64,000 nt of DNA, taken from the NCBI GenBank assembly GCA_017522785.1, contig JAFWYF010000012.1:79807-143806 (forward strand), in the 5' to 3' direction. Under the pieces are notes generated by a model. The model was given only the letters and a program-made list of their open reading frames with translations, searched no databases and was not told the DNA's origin. A program made the translations under genes and the position numbers. This DNA is from Bacteroidaceae bacterium. GTDB taxonomy: Bacteria; Bacteroidota; Bacteroidia; Bacteroidales; Bacteroidaceae. Positions 34,876 through 44,428 of the stretch are shown piece by piece. Positions within the stretch are counted from its first letter, which is position 1. Every line of letters starts with the position of its first letter.

Positions 34876-35541
34876 TCATTTAAATTCTACCTTATGTATA
34901 TTTTTCATGAATTTGAGAATTGTTCTCTCTCTGCTCTTAATGTATTTTGATGGTTTTGCCGAATTAAATCTACGTGGGTTGGGCAGTGTGGCTGCTATGC
35001 GTGCGCATTCTGCACGTGTAAGCTTGTCGGGGCTTTTCTTAAAATGTTGTTTGGCAACAGCCTTTGCTCCATATATTCCCTTGCCCATCTCAATACAGTT
35101 AAGGTACACTTCCATAATACGTTCCTTACCCCAAAATATCTCTATGAGTATAGTGAAATAGGCTTCTAAACCTTTTCTCAACCATGAACGACCATTCCAC
35201 AGAAAGACATTTTTGGCTGTCTGTTGGCTTATTGTGCTGGCACCACGCAGACGCTTTCCGCTCTTTGCCTCGTCGTGAGCCAGTTTTATGGCTTCAAAAT
35301 CAAACCCATTGTGCTCGGTGAACAGATTGTCTTCTGATGCAACAACTGCTAGCACAAGTTCGGGGTTAATATTTTTCAAAGCTGTCCACTCATAGTTAAT
35401 TGCCTCACTCTCTTGAATGTATCGTGTGAGCATCAGTGGGGTCGCAGGAATAGGAATATACCTATATGCGATAACTATTATTATGCTAAATAGGAATATT
35501 CCAAATAGTGCTCTGAATATGATGCGGGCAAGTTGTTTCAT
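34876..35541 (-). CDS. mtgA: Monofunctional peptidoglycan glycosyltransferase
   Basis: GT51 enzyme of 221 residues, anchored by an N-terminal membrane helix (~7-28), that polymerises lipid II into glycan strands. Catalytic Glu is in VVASEDNLFTEHNGFD, and the second conserved Glu is in the following region; RGASTISQQTAKNVFLW and EVYLNCIEMG are family hallmarks. There is no transpeptidase domain. The ATG at 35541 is preferred to a GTG at 35565 because that codon lies within the terminator hairpin of the preceding gene. Confidence 0.93.
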   Translation of the reverse strand: MKQLARIIFRALFGIFLFSIIIVIAYRYIPIPATPLMLTRYIQESEAINYEWTALKNINPELVLAVVASEDNLFTEHNGFDFEAIKLAHDEAKSGKRLRGASTISQQTAKNVFLWNGRSWLRKGLEAYFTILIEIFWGKERIMEVYLNCIEMGKGIYGAKAVAKQHFKKSPDKLTRAECARIAATLPNPRRFNSAKPSKYIKSRERTILKFMKNIHKVEFK

Positions 35542-35550
35542 GATACTCAA

Positions 35551-35584
35551 AACAATAGGCTTCACGCATGTGAAGCCTATTGTT
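35551..35584 (-). terminator. Terminator of the fabD-GH13-DUF4919 unit
   Basis: A perfect 15-bp stem (35551-35565 with 35570-35584, loop GCAT) directly after the DUF4919 gene and 10 bases before the mtgA start. mtgA must be transcribed by read-through or a promoter inside the upstream gene. Confidence 0.85.
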
Positions 35585-35586
35585 TA

Positions 35587-36243
35587 TTATTTTTCTATAT
35601 GTGATAGTGGCAGGCTTACATCAATGTACATAGTACGTGATTTAAATTTCTCACTTGGTTCAACACGTATTATGTTACATAGTGTTTGTGTGTCGAGGTC
35701 GCGAGATTTAACCTCTTCGATATCGAGAATGCCGTATAATATATGGTCCTGATCGTCGGGGCTTATAACCTTAAATGCGGTTTTACTGCTCTTTCCGTCG
35801 TTTGTGGTAATTATCATCTCTAATAACGAAAGATATTTCTTTACATACGATGTAGCTTCAGCTTCGGTTAGTCCCAACGCCTCGGCAGAACGCCATGCAT
35901 AAAAGAGTGCGTTAAGGCTCACAGGGTTATACTCCAATATTTTTTTTGCAGTGTTGTATACTTTTCTTTGGTTGCTTTCGCTTACATAAGTCTTTAGCAT
36001 CTCCTCATTGGCATCATTTCCGCCTTTGTAAGTTGGTAAATATGCTTGTCCGTAATATATGAGTGCAATATCATCTATGCGAATATAAGGGTCGTCTGTT
36101 AGATATACATTCAATATATCATTGTAATATCCCTTTTCGTTCTGAACAATCTCCTTAATAATATCAAGGTCTACTTTATTTTGTGCATGGAGCGACAAAA
36201 CAGTAATTAAAAACATTAGAATTGTGAGAGTTGTTTTTCTCAT
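35587..36243 (-). CDS. Exported DUF4919-like protein
   Basis: Protein of 218 residues with a signal peptide (about 1-20, ending LHAQ). Its core (IALIYYGQAYLPTYKGG, VYNTAKKILEYNPVSLNALFY) is helical and resembles DUF4919 proteins, which look like short TPR-type solenoids with the conserved YYG motif. The start is set at the ATG at 36243, 2 bases after the GH13 stop. Function unknown. Confidence 0.65.
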   Translation of the reverse strand: MRKTTLTILMFLITVLSLHAQNKVDLDIIKEIVQNEKGYYNDILNVYLTDDPYIRIDDIALIYYGQAYLPTYKGGNDANEEMLKTYVSESNQRKVYNTAKKILEYNPVSLNALFYAWRSAEALGLTEAEATSYVKKYLSLLEMIITTNDGKSSKTAFKVISPDDQDHILYGILDIEEVKSRDLDTQTLCNIIRVEPSEKFKSRTMYIDVSLPLSHIEK

Positions 36244-36245
36244 AA

Positions 36246-37934
36246 TCATTTAATTTTAAGTTTTAATATTACACCATTGTTAGCAGGTACCTCCAAATGG
36301 AGTGGTGCGTTTGGTGTTAGTTTTATGCTTAACTCTTTTTGGGTTAGCAATTCAATCGCTTTTATCTCCTCTTCGCTTGTGTATGTCGAGAAGTATGCAA
36401 AAGCCTCTTCGGGTATAACAACATTGCACTCTTGTGTAGTGTTTCCAAAATTGGTTACAATGAGCAGTAGCTCATTATCTGTACCACGTAAAAAACTGTA
36501 TATACGGTTGCTGTCATACTTCTCACTGTGTGGATTGGCATATTGCAAGTCGTAGAAACGTCCGCTTTTCAGTGCCTCTTCGCTGTTGCAAAGGTTAAGC
36601 AATCGTGTGTGATATGCGAGCAACTCTTTCTCTTCTTCAGTGAGCAGGTCTTGGTTATATGTTCCACCATTTCTCACTCTGCGCAATGTGTCTACACTCC
36701 AATAGTCGAATATCGTAGTACGTCCATCAACACCGCTGTATCCCTCTTTGTCCATTCCGCGCTCACCCAACTCTTCACCTGCATATAACATAAACGGTTG
36801 AGAATCTATCGTTGTTGAGACAATTAATGCGGCAAAGGCTCTTTTTGCATCTGTAGCAAAGAAATCGGATGCTATACGTTGCTCATCGTGATTCTCGAGG
36901 AAAGTGAGCATGTGGTTGCGAATATCCGATGTGTGTTGCAGGGTATATGTAATATCATTTGCCGAACCTCTTCCGCACATCACTGAACGCAATGTATCGT
37001 ATAGACCAACTTTGTCGTAGAGATAGTCGAAATGTCCATCGTAAATGAAAGTACGATATATATGTGGTTGATAAATCTCGCCAATAAATATTAAGTGTGG
37101 ATATTCCTCTTTGACTTTAGGCAATGCCCATGCCCAAAACTCCACAGGGGTCATTTCGACCATGTCGCAACGGAAACCATCGACACCTTGTGAGGCCCAA
37201 TATTTAAGTATCTTCAGCATCTTAACCCATGTGTCGGGAACGGGGCTGAAACGACGGTTGCCACTGCGATAATCTATTCCGTAGTTGAGTTTTACTGTAT
37301 CGTACCAATCATTTCGCGATGGAGTACCAAAACAGTCGTTTCCTGTTGCTCTCAATGGGTTTTCGTTATATGGTTCATCGGCTACATCTTTGGCATCAAT
37401 GTTACACCCGTATGATTGTTCTCCTAAATAATAGAAGTTATTATGTCCGGCAAAGAAGCAGTTTTTGTCATCGAATGTTCCAAAGTCAAATGTGCCTTCG
37501 GGACGATTATCGCTCTTGTAGTGGCGTGCAACATGGTTAGGTATAAAGTCCATTATCACTTTTAACCCTGCCTTGTGTGTTCTTTCTATCAATGCCACAT
37601 ACTCCTCTCTGCGCTTTTCAACTTTAACAGCGAGGTCTGGGTCTACATCATAATAGTCCTTTATAGCATATGGTGAACCTGCTTCGCCTTTTACTGTAGC
37701 AGGGTGTGTACTTTCAATGCCATACTCTTCGTAATTTGTACGTGTGGTGTGTTCCAATATTCCGGTATACCACACATGAGTAGCTCCTAAATTACGAATG
37801 TATTTCAGAGATTTAGTTGTAATATCGTTGAATTTACCACAACCGTTTTGTGCCAATGTGCCACCTGCTATGCAATTCTCGTTTTCGTTTCCGAAAAGGC
37901 GAGGTAGTAATTGATATATTATTATGCGAGCCAT
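36246..37934 (-). CDS. Cytoplasmic GH13 alpha-amylase family enzyme
   Basis: Enzyme of 562 residues without signal peptide. All GH13 motifs are visible: MDFIPNHVARH (region I), GFRCDMVE with nucleophile D257 (region II), FIGEIYQP with acid E286 (region III) and FLENHDEQR with D350 (region IV). A C-terminal beta domain follows. It probably acts on intracellular maltodextrin or glycogen-like glucans. It starts 10 bases after fabD on the same strand, an odd partner for a fatty-acid gene. Exact specificity is not clear. Confidence 0.9.
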   Translation of the reverse strand: MARIIIYQLLPRLFGNENENCIAGGTLAQNGCGKFNDITTKSLKYIRNLGATHVWYTGILEHTTRTNYEEYGIESTHPATVKGEAGSPYAIKDYYDVDPDLAVKVEKRREEYVALIERTHKAGLKVIMDFIPNHVARHYKSDNRPEGTFDFGTFDDKNCFFAGHNNFYYLGEQSYGCNIDAKDVADEPYNENPLRATGNDCFGTPSRNDWYDTVKLNYGIDYRSGNRRFSPVPDTWVKMLKILKYWASQGVDGFRCDMVEMTPVEFWAWALPKVKEEYPHLIFIGEIYQPHIYRTFIYDGHFDYLYDKVGLYDTLRSVMCGRGSANDITYTLQHTSDIRNHMLTFLENHDEQRIASDFFATDAKRAFAALIVSTTIDSQPFMLYAGEELGERGMDKEGYSGVDGRTTIFDYWSVDTLRRVRNGGTYNQDLLTEEEKELLAYHTRLLNLCNSEEALKSGRFYDLQYANPHSEKYDSNRIYSFLRGTDNELLLIVTNFGNTTQECNVVIPEEAFAYFSTYTSEEEIKAIELLTQKELSIKLTPNAPLHLEVPANNGVILKLKIK

Positions 37935-37944
37935 GCTGTTTTAT

Positions 37945-38817
37945 TTAGTTTAGTGTTGCTGTAATCTTTTTAATCATGCCTTGTAGAACGGTTCCGGGGC
38001 CACATTCTGTGAATTCGCTTGCACCATCCTTCACCATCTCTGTTACACTGGCAGTCCATCTTACCGATGATGTTAATTGCGATATAAGATTTTCTTTAAT
38101 CTCTTCGGGATTGGTATGAGGTTTGGCATCTACATTCTGGTATACAGGGCAACGCGGAGTGTTTATGATAGTAGATTTTATCGCTGCCTCCAACTCCTCT
38201 TTGGCCGGTTGCATAAGTGGAGAATGGAATGCACCACTTACATTTAGTGGCAGAGTACGTTTTGCACCTGCCGCTTTCAGCTTCTCACATGCTATGTTCA
38301 CTCCCTCTATTGTTCCCGAAATTACAATTTGTCCGGGACAATTGTAATTTGCCGCAACAACAAGGTTACCATTCTCGGTTACTTCTGCACATATACGTTC
38401 TACAGTCTCATCGGGTAGGGCAATTATCGCAGCCATTGTCGATTGTTGCATCTCACATGCCTTTTGCATTGCTAATGCACGTTTGTAAACTAGTTTCAAT
38501 CCATCTTCGAACGAGAGTGCTCCGGCTGCTGTGAGCGCCGAAAATTCACCAAGAGAGTGCCCTGCAACCATGTCGGGTGTAAACTCATCTTCGAGTGCAA
38601 GAGCCGAAATAACAGAGTGAATGAATACTGCCGGTTGTGTAACCTTTGTCTGTTTCAATTCCTCGTCTGTTCCATTAAACATGATATCTGTTATACGAAA
38701 TCCTAAAATTTCGTTTGCTTTTTCGAAATATTCTTTTGCCAAAGGGCTGTTCTCGTAAAGGTCTTTGCCCATTCCTATAAATTGTGCACCCTGTCCGGGA
38801 AATACAAATGCTTTCAT
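37945..38817 (-). CDS. fabD: Malonyl-CoA:ACP transacylase
   Basis: Fatty-acid synthesis enzyme of 290 residues that loads malonyl groups on ACP. It has FPGQGAQFIGMG at the N terminus, the nucleophile elbow GHSLGE (S88), and the catalytic His in GAFHSPLM (H198), with the standard length. It is the first gene of a unit with the GH13 enzyme and the DUF4919 protein. Confidence 0.96.
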   Translation of the reverse strand: MKAFVFPGQGAQFIGMGKDLYENSPLAKEYFEKANEILGFRITDIMFNGTDEELKQTKVTQPAVFIHSVISALALEDEFTPDMVAGHSLGEFSALTAAGALSFEDGLKLVYKRALAMQKACEMQQSTMAAIIALPDETVERICAEVTENGNLVVAANYNCPGQIVISGTIEGVNIACEKLKAAGAKRTLPLNVSGAFHSPLMQPAKEELEAAIKSTIINTPRCPVYQNVDAKPHTNPEEIKENLISQLTSSVRWTASVTEMVKDGASEFTECGPGTVLQGMIKKITATLN

Positions 38818-38860
38818 GAATTATATAAAATTAATTGTAGTCTGTTCTTGTAAATTAGTG

Positions 38861-38868
38861 CAAAGATA
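38861..38868 (-). promoter_or_regulatory. -7 element (TATCTTTG) of fabD
   Basis: TATCTTTG on the minus strand, 44 nt before the fabD start. A TTG at 38892-38894 is 23 nt away. Confidence 0.6.
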
Positions 38869-39262
38869 GTTATTCTTTTGTTTACTTTGGACAACAATGT
38901 GTTTAAAGTGTTAAGTTTTAAGAATTCTTACCATTTAAGGGGGCTAAAATGACCATTTTTGTTGTTTTGAATTTAACATTTTGCACTTATTATCATATAA
39001 ATTTGGAAAGTAAAATCTTCAGAAAGTAATAAATCTGCAATAACATTCTCCTAGTTGTTTAATAATCTATCGGTTTTGTCAATAGATGCTATCGCTAAAA
39101 TAAATAAATATAAATATTTTAAGATTTATATAGATTGTATTTTTGCACAAAATTTGTGTAAATTTAGGAACTTATAACACAAAATAACCCGCTTTGCAGT
39201 TTTTAGTAGGCGGTGTATGCAATGAAAGACGAATAATTTTTTAATTTCAAATAAGTAATACT
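38869..39262. other. Intergenic region between divergent fabD and DASS transporter
   Basis: About 390 AT-rich bases without a gene. A TATTTTTG box at 39138-39145 is a possible -7 element for the transporter and would give a leader of ~115 nt. I see no hairpin or RNA gene that I can support. Confidence 0.45.
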
Positions 39263-40747
39263 ATGTTTAAAAGTTTTCCCGGATTTAGTGTTTTGGAGAA
39301 AATCCAAAAAGAGAAAATCCACAAAAGAAAAAGAAATTTTTCATGGACAACATTGAAACTTTTCTTTATTATCGCATTATCGTTGATTGTTGCATGTCTT
39401 CCTACTGAGGCATTTGGCATTGAAGGAATGACTGTTGCTCAACAGCGTGTTATCTCATTGTTCGTTTTTGCTGCACTCATGTGGCTCACCGAGGCTCTGC
39501 CTTCGTGGGTAACATCAATGATTGTTGTAGTGATAATGCTGTTTACTGTTTCTGACAGTGCACTCAGCTTTTTGCGCGAAGGCGACAACGTTGGTAAATT
39601 GGTATCGTACAAAGATATCATGCACTGCTTTGCCGATCCTACAATTATGTTGTTCATCGGTGGTTTTGTTCTTGCTATTGGTATGACAAAAACTAAGCTC
39701 GATGTTGCACTTGCACGTGTTTTGTTAAAACCTTTCGGTACAAAATCAGAAGTCGTGTTGCTTGGTTTCTTGCTTGTAACAGCACTATTCTCGGCTTTCG
39801 TTAGTAACACTGCTACTGCAGCTATGATGCTTGCATTCCTCGCTCCGGTGTTACGCTCATTACCTGCCGATGGTAAAGGACGTATTGCGCTTGCTCTTGC
39901 AATTCCCGTTGGTGCAAACCTTGGTGGTATGATGACTCCCATTGGTACTCCTCCCAACCTCATTGTATTGCAGTTCCTTGAGTCAATCAATAATGTAGTT
40001 ATTACATTCTCGGAGTGGATGCTTAGAATGGCTCCGTTTGTACTTCTTCTATTGTTCCTTGCATGGTTGTTGCTCCGTTTCCTTTTCCCCTTCAAACAAA
40101 AGAGAATTGAGATAGTAATTGAGGGCGAAATGAAATGGGATTTCCACACAATTGTAGTTATTGCCACATTTATAGTTACTATATTCTTGTGGATGTTCGG
40201 TAAAGAACTTTGGGGCTTGAATACTAACGTTGTAGCTATGTTGCCTATTGCCGCATTCTGTGCTGCAGGTATTTTGCAACGTCGCGACCTAGAGGAAATC
40301 AACTGGAGTGTTCTTTGGATGGTTGCCGGTGGTTTCTCACTTGGTGTTGCGCTCAACAAAACCGGTTTGGGAGAGTTGCTCGTTCAATCTATTCCGTTCG
40401 ATAGCTGGTCGCCACTAATAGTTATGATTATTTCGGGACTTGTATGTTTCTTGTTCTCGAACTTCATTTCTCACTCTGCTGCAACATCATTGCTCGCTCC
40501 AATCTTGGGCTTGGTTGCAAGTGGTTTGGGTGCAAATCTCGCCCCAATGGGTGGCCCTTCGGCACTCATGGTAGGTGTTGCTATTGCAGCTTCTGTTTCA
40601 ATGATACTACCTATCAGTACACCTCCTAATGCAATTGCACACTCAACAGGCTTCATTGAGCAAAAGGATATGATGAAGGTTGGTATTATCATTGGAGCAT
40701 TAGGTTTGATACTTGGATATGCAATGTTGATAGTATTTAAATTCTAA
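39263..40747 (+). CDS. DASS/SLC13-family sodium:dicarboxylate or anion symporter
   Basis: Inner-membrane transporter of 494 residues. The two inverted-repeat halves carry the sodium-site signatures SNTATAAMMLAFLAPV (~residue 175) and SHSAATSLLAPI, with the second SNT-like motif altered to SHSAATS, and PIGTPPNLIVLQF and ISTPPNAIAHSTGF. Eleven or so helices. The N terminus has a 35-residue basic cytoplasmic stretch. Substrate is most likely succinate-like dicarboxylates, but sulfate cannot be ruled out. A long terminator follows. Confidence 0.88.
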   Translation: MFKSFPGFSVLEKIQKEKIHKRKRNFSWTTLKLFFIIALSLIVACLPTEAFGIEGMTVAQQRVISLFVFAALMWLTEALPSWVTSMIVVVIMLFTVSDSALSFLREGDNVGKLVSYKDIMHCFADPTIMLFIGGFVLAIGMTKTKLDVALARVLLKPFGTKSEVVLLGFLLVTALFSAFVSNTATAAMMLAFLAPVLRSLPADGKGRIALALAIPVGANLGGMMTPIGTPPNLIVLQFLESINNVVITFSEWMLRMAPFVLLLLFLAWLLLRFLFPFKQKRIEIVIEGEMKWDFHTIVVIATFIVTIFLWMFGKELWGLNTNVVAMLPIAAFCAAGILQRRDLEEINWSVLWMVAGGFSLGVALNKTGLGELLVQSIPFDSWSPLIVMIISGLVCFLFSNFISHSAATSLLAPILGLVASGLGANLAPMGGPSALMVGVAIAASVSMILPISTPPNAIAHSTGFIEQKDMMKVGIIIGALGLILGYAMLIVFKF

Positions 40748-40777
40748 TACGTAAAAGATACTAAATTAAAATAGTTT

Positions 40778-40838
40778 AAATCCGACTCACAAAACAGATA
40801 ATTTTTAAAGATAATTATCTGTTTTGTGAGTCGGATTT
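40778..40838 (+). terminator. Long hairpin terminator of the DASS gene
   Basis: A perfect 26-bp stem (40778-40803 with 40813-40838, 9-nt loop). It ends directly at the TATCTTCG box (40841-40848) in front of the LysR gene, so the hairpin may also influence that promoter. Confidence 0.85.
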
Positions 40839-40840
40839 CT

Positions 40841-40848
40841 TATCTTCG
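40841..40848 (+). promoter_or_regulatory. -7 element variant (TATCTTCG) of the LysR gene
   Basis: TATCTTCG lies 22-29 nt before the LysR start, right after the terminator stem. Confidence 0.4.
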
Positions 40849-40869
40849 CAACCGAATAGCGACACATTT

Positions 40870-41775
40870 ATGGAATTGCGACAACTGAAATATTTTGTTA
40901 AGAGTGCGGAATATTTGAATTTTTCCGAAGCGGCAAAACATCTGTATATTACGCAGAGCACTCTATCGCAACAGATTAAACAACTTGAATTTGAGTTGGG
41001 TTTTGCTCTATTTCTACGAAACAGTCGTCATATAGTGCTAACCGAAGCCGGAGAAGAGTTCCTACCATTTGCACGAAAGACAATTCAAGATACCGAAGAT
41101 GGAGTGCAGCGCCTCTATGACCTGCAACATGTGAAAACCGGCACTTTGCGTGTGGGTGTAACATATAGTTTAAATACTGTGCTCACCGAGGGTGTGTTGG
41201 AGTTTATGAAACTATATCCCGGTATAAAACTCGAAATCTATTATAAAACGGTAAATGAACTGTTAGAACTTCTACAGCACCGAAAACTCGATTTTATACT
41301 CTCATATAAGCCTATAAATGAGATACCCGAGGTCGATTCCATGCCACTGTTCGAAAATGCACTTTCGGTTGTTGTCAGCAAGGAACATCCATTGGCTTCA
41401 TATAATAAATTGAAACTATCCGATTTGCAATCACATCAGCTTATTCTTCCTTCCGAAGGTCTGCAAGCGCGCATGATGCTCGAAAAACTTATGGAGAATA
41501 AGAATTTTAAACTTCAGTCGCATGTAGAACTGAATGAAACTAATATATTGCTTCAACTTGTAGCATCGGGTGGTTACATAACTATACTATCAACATCGGT
41601 TGTTTTTGGTAATCCTCGTTTTAAGGCAATAATGCTCGATGAACCGGGAAATATTATGGAGGCTTCGCTATTGCGTCTCAAAGGCTCCTATCACAAGGCT
41701 TCGGCAAAGGAATTTATTAAAATTCTTTTAGAAACCGATGCTGTAAAACGTAGACTTATAAATTGGTTCGATTAA
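40870..41775 (+). CDS. LysR-family transcriptional regulator
   Basis: Regulator of 301 residues: N-terminal winged helix-turn-helix (MELRQLKYFVKSAEYLNFSE, AAKHLYITQSTLSQQIKQLE) and a two-lobed periplasmic-binding-type effector domain from ~residue 90. It is close to the CynR/OxyR-like branch by general form, but no specific effector is evident. It ends 12 bases before an acyl-ACP thioesterase gene, so the two form a unit; it may regulate that gene or the DASS transporter upstream. Confidence 0.92.
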   Translation: MELRQLKYFVKSAEYLNFSEAAKHLYITQSTLSQQIKQLEFELGFALFLRNSRHIVLTEAGEEFLPFARKTIQDTEDGVQRLYDLQHVKTGTLRVGVTYSLNTVLTEGVLEFMKLYPGIKLEIYYKTVNELLELLQHRKLDFILSYKPINEIPEVDSMPLFENALSVVVSKEHPLASYNKLKLSDLQSHQLILPSEGLQARMMLEKLMENKNFKLQSHVELNETNILLQLVASGGYITILSTSVVFGNPRFKAIMLDEPGNIMEASLLRLKGSYHKASAKEFIKILLETDAVKRRLINWFD

Positions 41776-41787
41776 ATTATATATAAT

Positions 41788-42534
41788 ATGGTGGAAAAAT
41801 ACAATGTAGTAAAACGTATCCCAAGTTTCGATACTGATATGTCGGCAACATTCAAACCGACATCTTTCCTTAACTATGCACAAGAGGCTGCAAATATTCA
41901 TGCCGATTGCATAGGTGTCGGTTACGATAATATGCACATTACACGCAAAGCATGGGTGCTTGCACGAATGCATGTAATTTTCCATAAATTGCCGAAATGG
42001 AGAGAGCATATAAATGTGCAATCGTGGCACAAAGGTTCTGCAGGTTTTCAGTTCTTTCGTGATTTTGTTGTCTTCGATGCAGAAGGAAAAGAGAAACTAA
42101 TATCTGCAACAACATCGTGGTTGGTAATTGATATAGACACACGTCGCTTGTCTAAATATCCCGAGTTGGCCGACGATGAATCGAAATGCATTAAGGAAAA
42201 TGTTTTGGAAGAGCCTGCACCCAAAATTACATTACCCAAAGAGGCTGTTCCTGAACATGTTATGTCGCATGCAGTTTGCTATTCCGACCTAGATATGAAT
42301 GGACATGTAAATAATGTAAAATATACAGAATGGTCTATGAATGTAATTGAGTTGGATGTGGTAAATAACCATCCGCTAAAAGAGCTTATAATTAACTTTA
42401 ATAACGAGATAAAAGCTGGTGATACAGTAGAGATATATCGTTATAGCGAGAAGGCAGAGGATGGCACTCTTGTATATTATATAGAGGGTAAGGTTAATGA
42501 AAAGTCCTCTTTTGTAGAGAAATTGATTTTTTAA
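41788..42534 (+). CDS. Acyl-ACP thioesterase
   Basis: Double hotdog-fold enzyme of 248 residues that releases fatty acids from acyl-carrier protein. The first hotdog has FDTDMSATFKPTSFLNYAQE and the second has DLDMNGHVNNVKYTEW, with the conserved Asn-His-Asn and Glu residues typical of FatA/FatB and bacterial acyl-ACP thioesterases. Cytoplasmic. Cotranscribed with the LysR gene; the next gene downstream, in a separate unit, is an acyl-CoA synthetase that could re-activate the product. Confidence 0.9.
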   Translation: MVEKYNVVKRIPSFDTDMSATFKPTSFLNYAQEAANIHADCIGVGYDNMHITRKAWVLARMHVIFHKLPKWREHINVQSWHKGSAGFQFFRDFVVFDAEGKEKLISATTSWLVIDIDTRRLSKYPELADDESKCIKENVLEEPAPKITLPKEAVPEHVMSHAVCYSDLDMNGHVNNVKYTEWSMNVIELDVVNNHPLKELIINFNNEIKAGDTVEIYRYSEKAEDGTLVYYIEGKVNEKSSFVEKLIF

Positions 42535-42556
42535 TAAAGCTAACTAAAAAAGATTG

Positions 42557-42606
42557 ACACATATATAAACAGCAGAACGTGATTGTTCTGCTGTTTATAT
42601 ATGTGT
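42557..42606 (+). terminator. Terminator after the thioesterase gene
   Basis: A perfect 22-bp stem (42557-42578 with 42585-42606, 6-nt loop). Confidence 0.88.
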
Positions 42607-42709
42607 TATTTTACAACGATAAATATAATTATTTGTATTTCGAATGTAAATAATACATAAAATATTGCACAAAATGATGCTGTTTGTGCAATTGGCGCTC
42701 TTTGACTAT

Positions 42710-42717
42710 TATTTTTG
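42710..42717 (+). promoter_or_regulatory. -7 element (TATTTTTG) of the acyl-CoA synthetase gene
   Basis: TATTTTTG lies 58-65 nt before the start codon; TTTG at 42683-42686 is 23 nt upstream. Confidence 0.5.
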
Positions 42718-42774
42718 CAATGGAAAAGGTATTTAATATACTCCTTTGTATGTGATAAATAATAAAATAATAGT

Positions 42775-44418
42775 ATGAAAAGTTTCATTAAAACATTCGA
42801 AGAAACAGTAAAATGTTGTTGGGATAATCCGGCAATAAACGATTATAACTGCTCGGCAAGAACATATGGCGATTTAGCTCGAGAAATTGCAATTATGCAT
42901 CTTGTGTGGAGAGAAGCCGGCTTGCAACCGGGTGATAAAATATCACTTAACGCCCGTAGTAGTGCGGATTGGGCCACAACATTCATGGCTGTTGTTTCGG
43001 GTGGCTATGTCTCCTGTCAGTTGTTCCATGGATTTACATCATCAGATGCTCAAAAGTTCACTAATCACTCCGAAAGTAAAATTTTATATACAGAGCAAAG
43101 TCTTTTTACCGGAATGAACTTCGACGAGATGCCCCAAGTTATAGCTGTTATAGATATGAAAAGTAGGGAATTGCTTGCCTCGCGTGGTAATTTTGCCGAA
43201 ATATATGCTCGTCGTAAGAGCTTATTCGATTCGCAATATGTAGGTGGCTTTTCTGCAGATAATGTGGTGTATGCAAATCTCGAAATGGAAACACTATGTT
43301 GTCTGAACTATACATCAGGTTCAACAGGTATTCCAAAAGGTGTTATGCTTACAGTGGGTAACTTAAGCAGTAATGTCGATATGATACCGGGTTATTTGCC
43401 ATATCGCAAAGGCGAACCCTATTTGAGTGTATTGCCTTTTGCGCATATATTTGGTATGACATTTGATATGATTACAACACTCGCAATGGGCATGCATGTA
43501 ACAGTTCTGGGTCGTCTTCCGGCTCCCACTATACTAAAAGATGCTATACGTGAGATATCTCCTCGTATGCTCATTATGGTGCCCCTAGTCCTAAGTAAAT
43601 TCACCGATTTTGCAATTGGAGAATTTGTGCATGCAAAAACAGGAAAAACACGTCTTGCCGACTACAAGTCGCATCCGGAATATTGTCAGGCACTTCGAAC
43701 AATAATGATGTCATATCTTGGTGGGAAATGCGAGATAATAGTAACAGGTGGTGCTGCAATACCCGAGCATCTTGAGCAGTTGCTGGCGTTGAAATTGAAA
43801 CTGCCTCTGATTACAGGATATGGTATGACTGAATGTGCTCCATTGATAACTCTTGGCACTGTAGGAAAATATAAACTAAAATCGTGTGGCGAGGTTGTTA
43901 AACGTGTAGAAACTCACATAGAATCTCCCGACCCGCAGAACGCTGTTGGAGAATTATGGGTTAAAGGCGCAAATACTTTTGTTGGATACTATAAGAACCC
44001 GCAAGCCGATAGTGAAGTCTTTACTGCAGATGGTTGGTTCCGTACAGGTGATTTGGGAGTAATTGATAAAGATAATACACTCTTTCTTGTTGGTCGTTGC
44101 AAGAGTATGCTATTGGCTAGTAATGGCGAAAATGTATATCCCGAAGAGATAGAGGTTAAATTGAATGCCATGCCCTATGTCGCTGAGTCTATTATTGTTC
44201 AGCGAGGCGAAAAATTTGTTGCAATAATAGTTCCTAACGCAGAGCAATTAGCGGCAGAGCATGTTTCATCGTCTACTCTTACCGATATAATGAACAGGAA
44301 TATTGAGGCTTTAAATAAATCCATTCCTATTCATGCACAAATTTCTTCCTATGAATTACATGACGACTCTTTTGCAAAAACTCCCAAGGGTAGTATAAAA
44401 CGATTTATGTATTCATGA
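42775..44418 (+). CDS. Long-chain acyl-CoA synthetase (AMP-binding)
   Basis: ANL-superfamily enzyme of 547 residues that activates fatty acids through an acyl-adenylate. The P-loop-like motif is YTSGSTGIPKGVM (about residue 180), ITGYGMTECAPL is the adenylate motif, and WFRTGDLGVID and KTPKGSIKRF mark the C-terminal domain with its catalytic Lys. Cytoplasmic or membrane-associated. It lies alone between two terminators. A link with the preceding thioesterase in fatty-acid salvage is inferred. Confidence 0.92.
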   Translation: MKSFIKTFEETVKCCWDNPAINDYNCSARTYGDLAREIAIMHLVWREAGLQPGDKISLNARSSADWATTFMAVVSGGYVSCQLFHGFTSSDAQKFTNHSESKILYTEQSLFTGMNFDEMPQVIAVIDMKSRELLASRGNFAEIYARRKSLFDSQYVGGFSADNVVYANLEMETLCCLNYTSGSTGIPKGVMLTVGNLSSNVDMIPGYLPYRKGEPYLSVLPFAHIFGMTFDMITTLAMGMHVTVLGRLPAPTILKDAIREISPRMLIMVPLVLSKFTDFAIGEFVHAKTGKTRLADYKSHPEYCQALRTIMMSYLGGKCEIIVTGGAAIPEHLEQLLALKLKLPLITGYGMTECAPLITLGTVGKYKLKSCGEVVKRVETHIESPDPQNAVGELWVKGANTFVGYYKNPQADSEVFTADGWFRTGDLGVIDKDNTLFLVGRCKSMLLASNGENVYPEEIEVKLNAMPYVAESIIVQRGEKFVAIIVPNAEQLAAEHVSSSTLTDIMNRNIEALNKSIPIHAQISSYELHDDSFAKTPKGSIKRFMYS

Positions 44419-44428
44419 TTCCAAATTC

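Noticed and set aside
39439..40359. 306-codon minus-strand frame inside the DASS transporter gene
   Set aside because: It is antisense to a clear transporter and its residue composition is that of an antisense reading.
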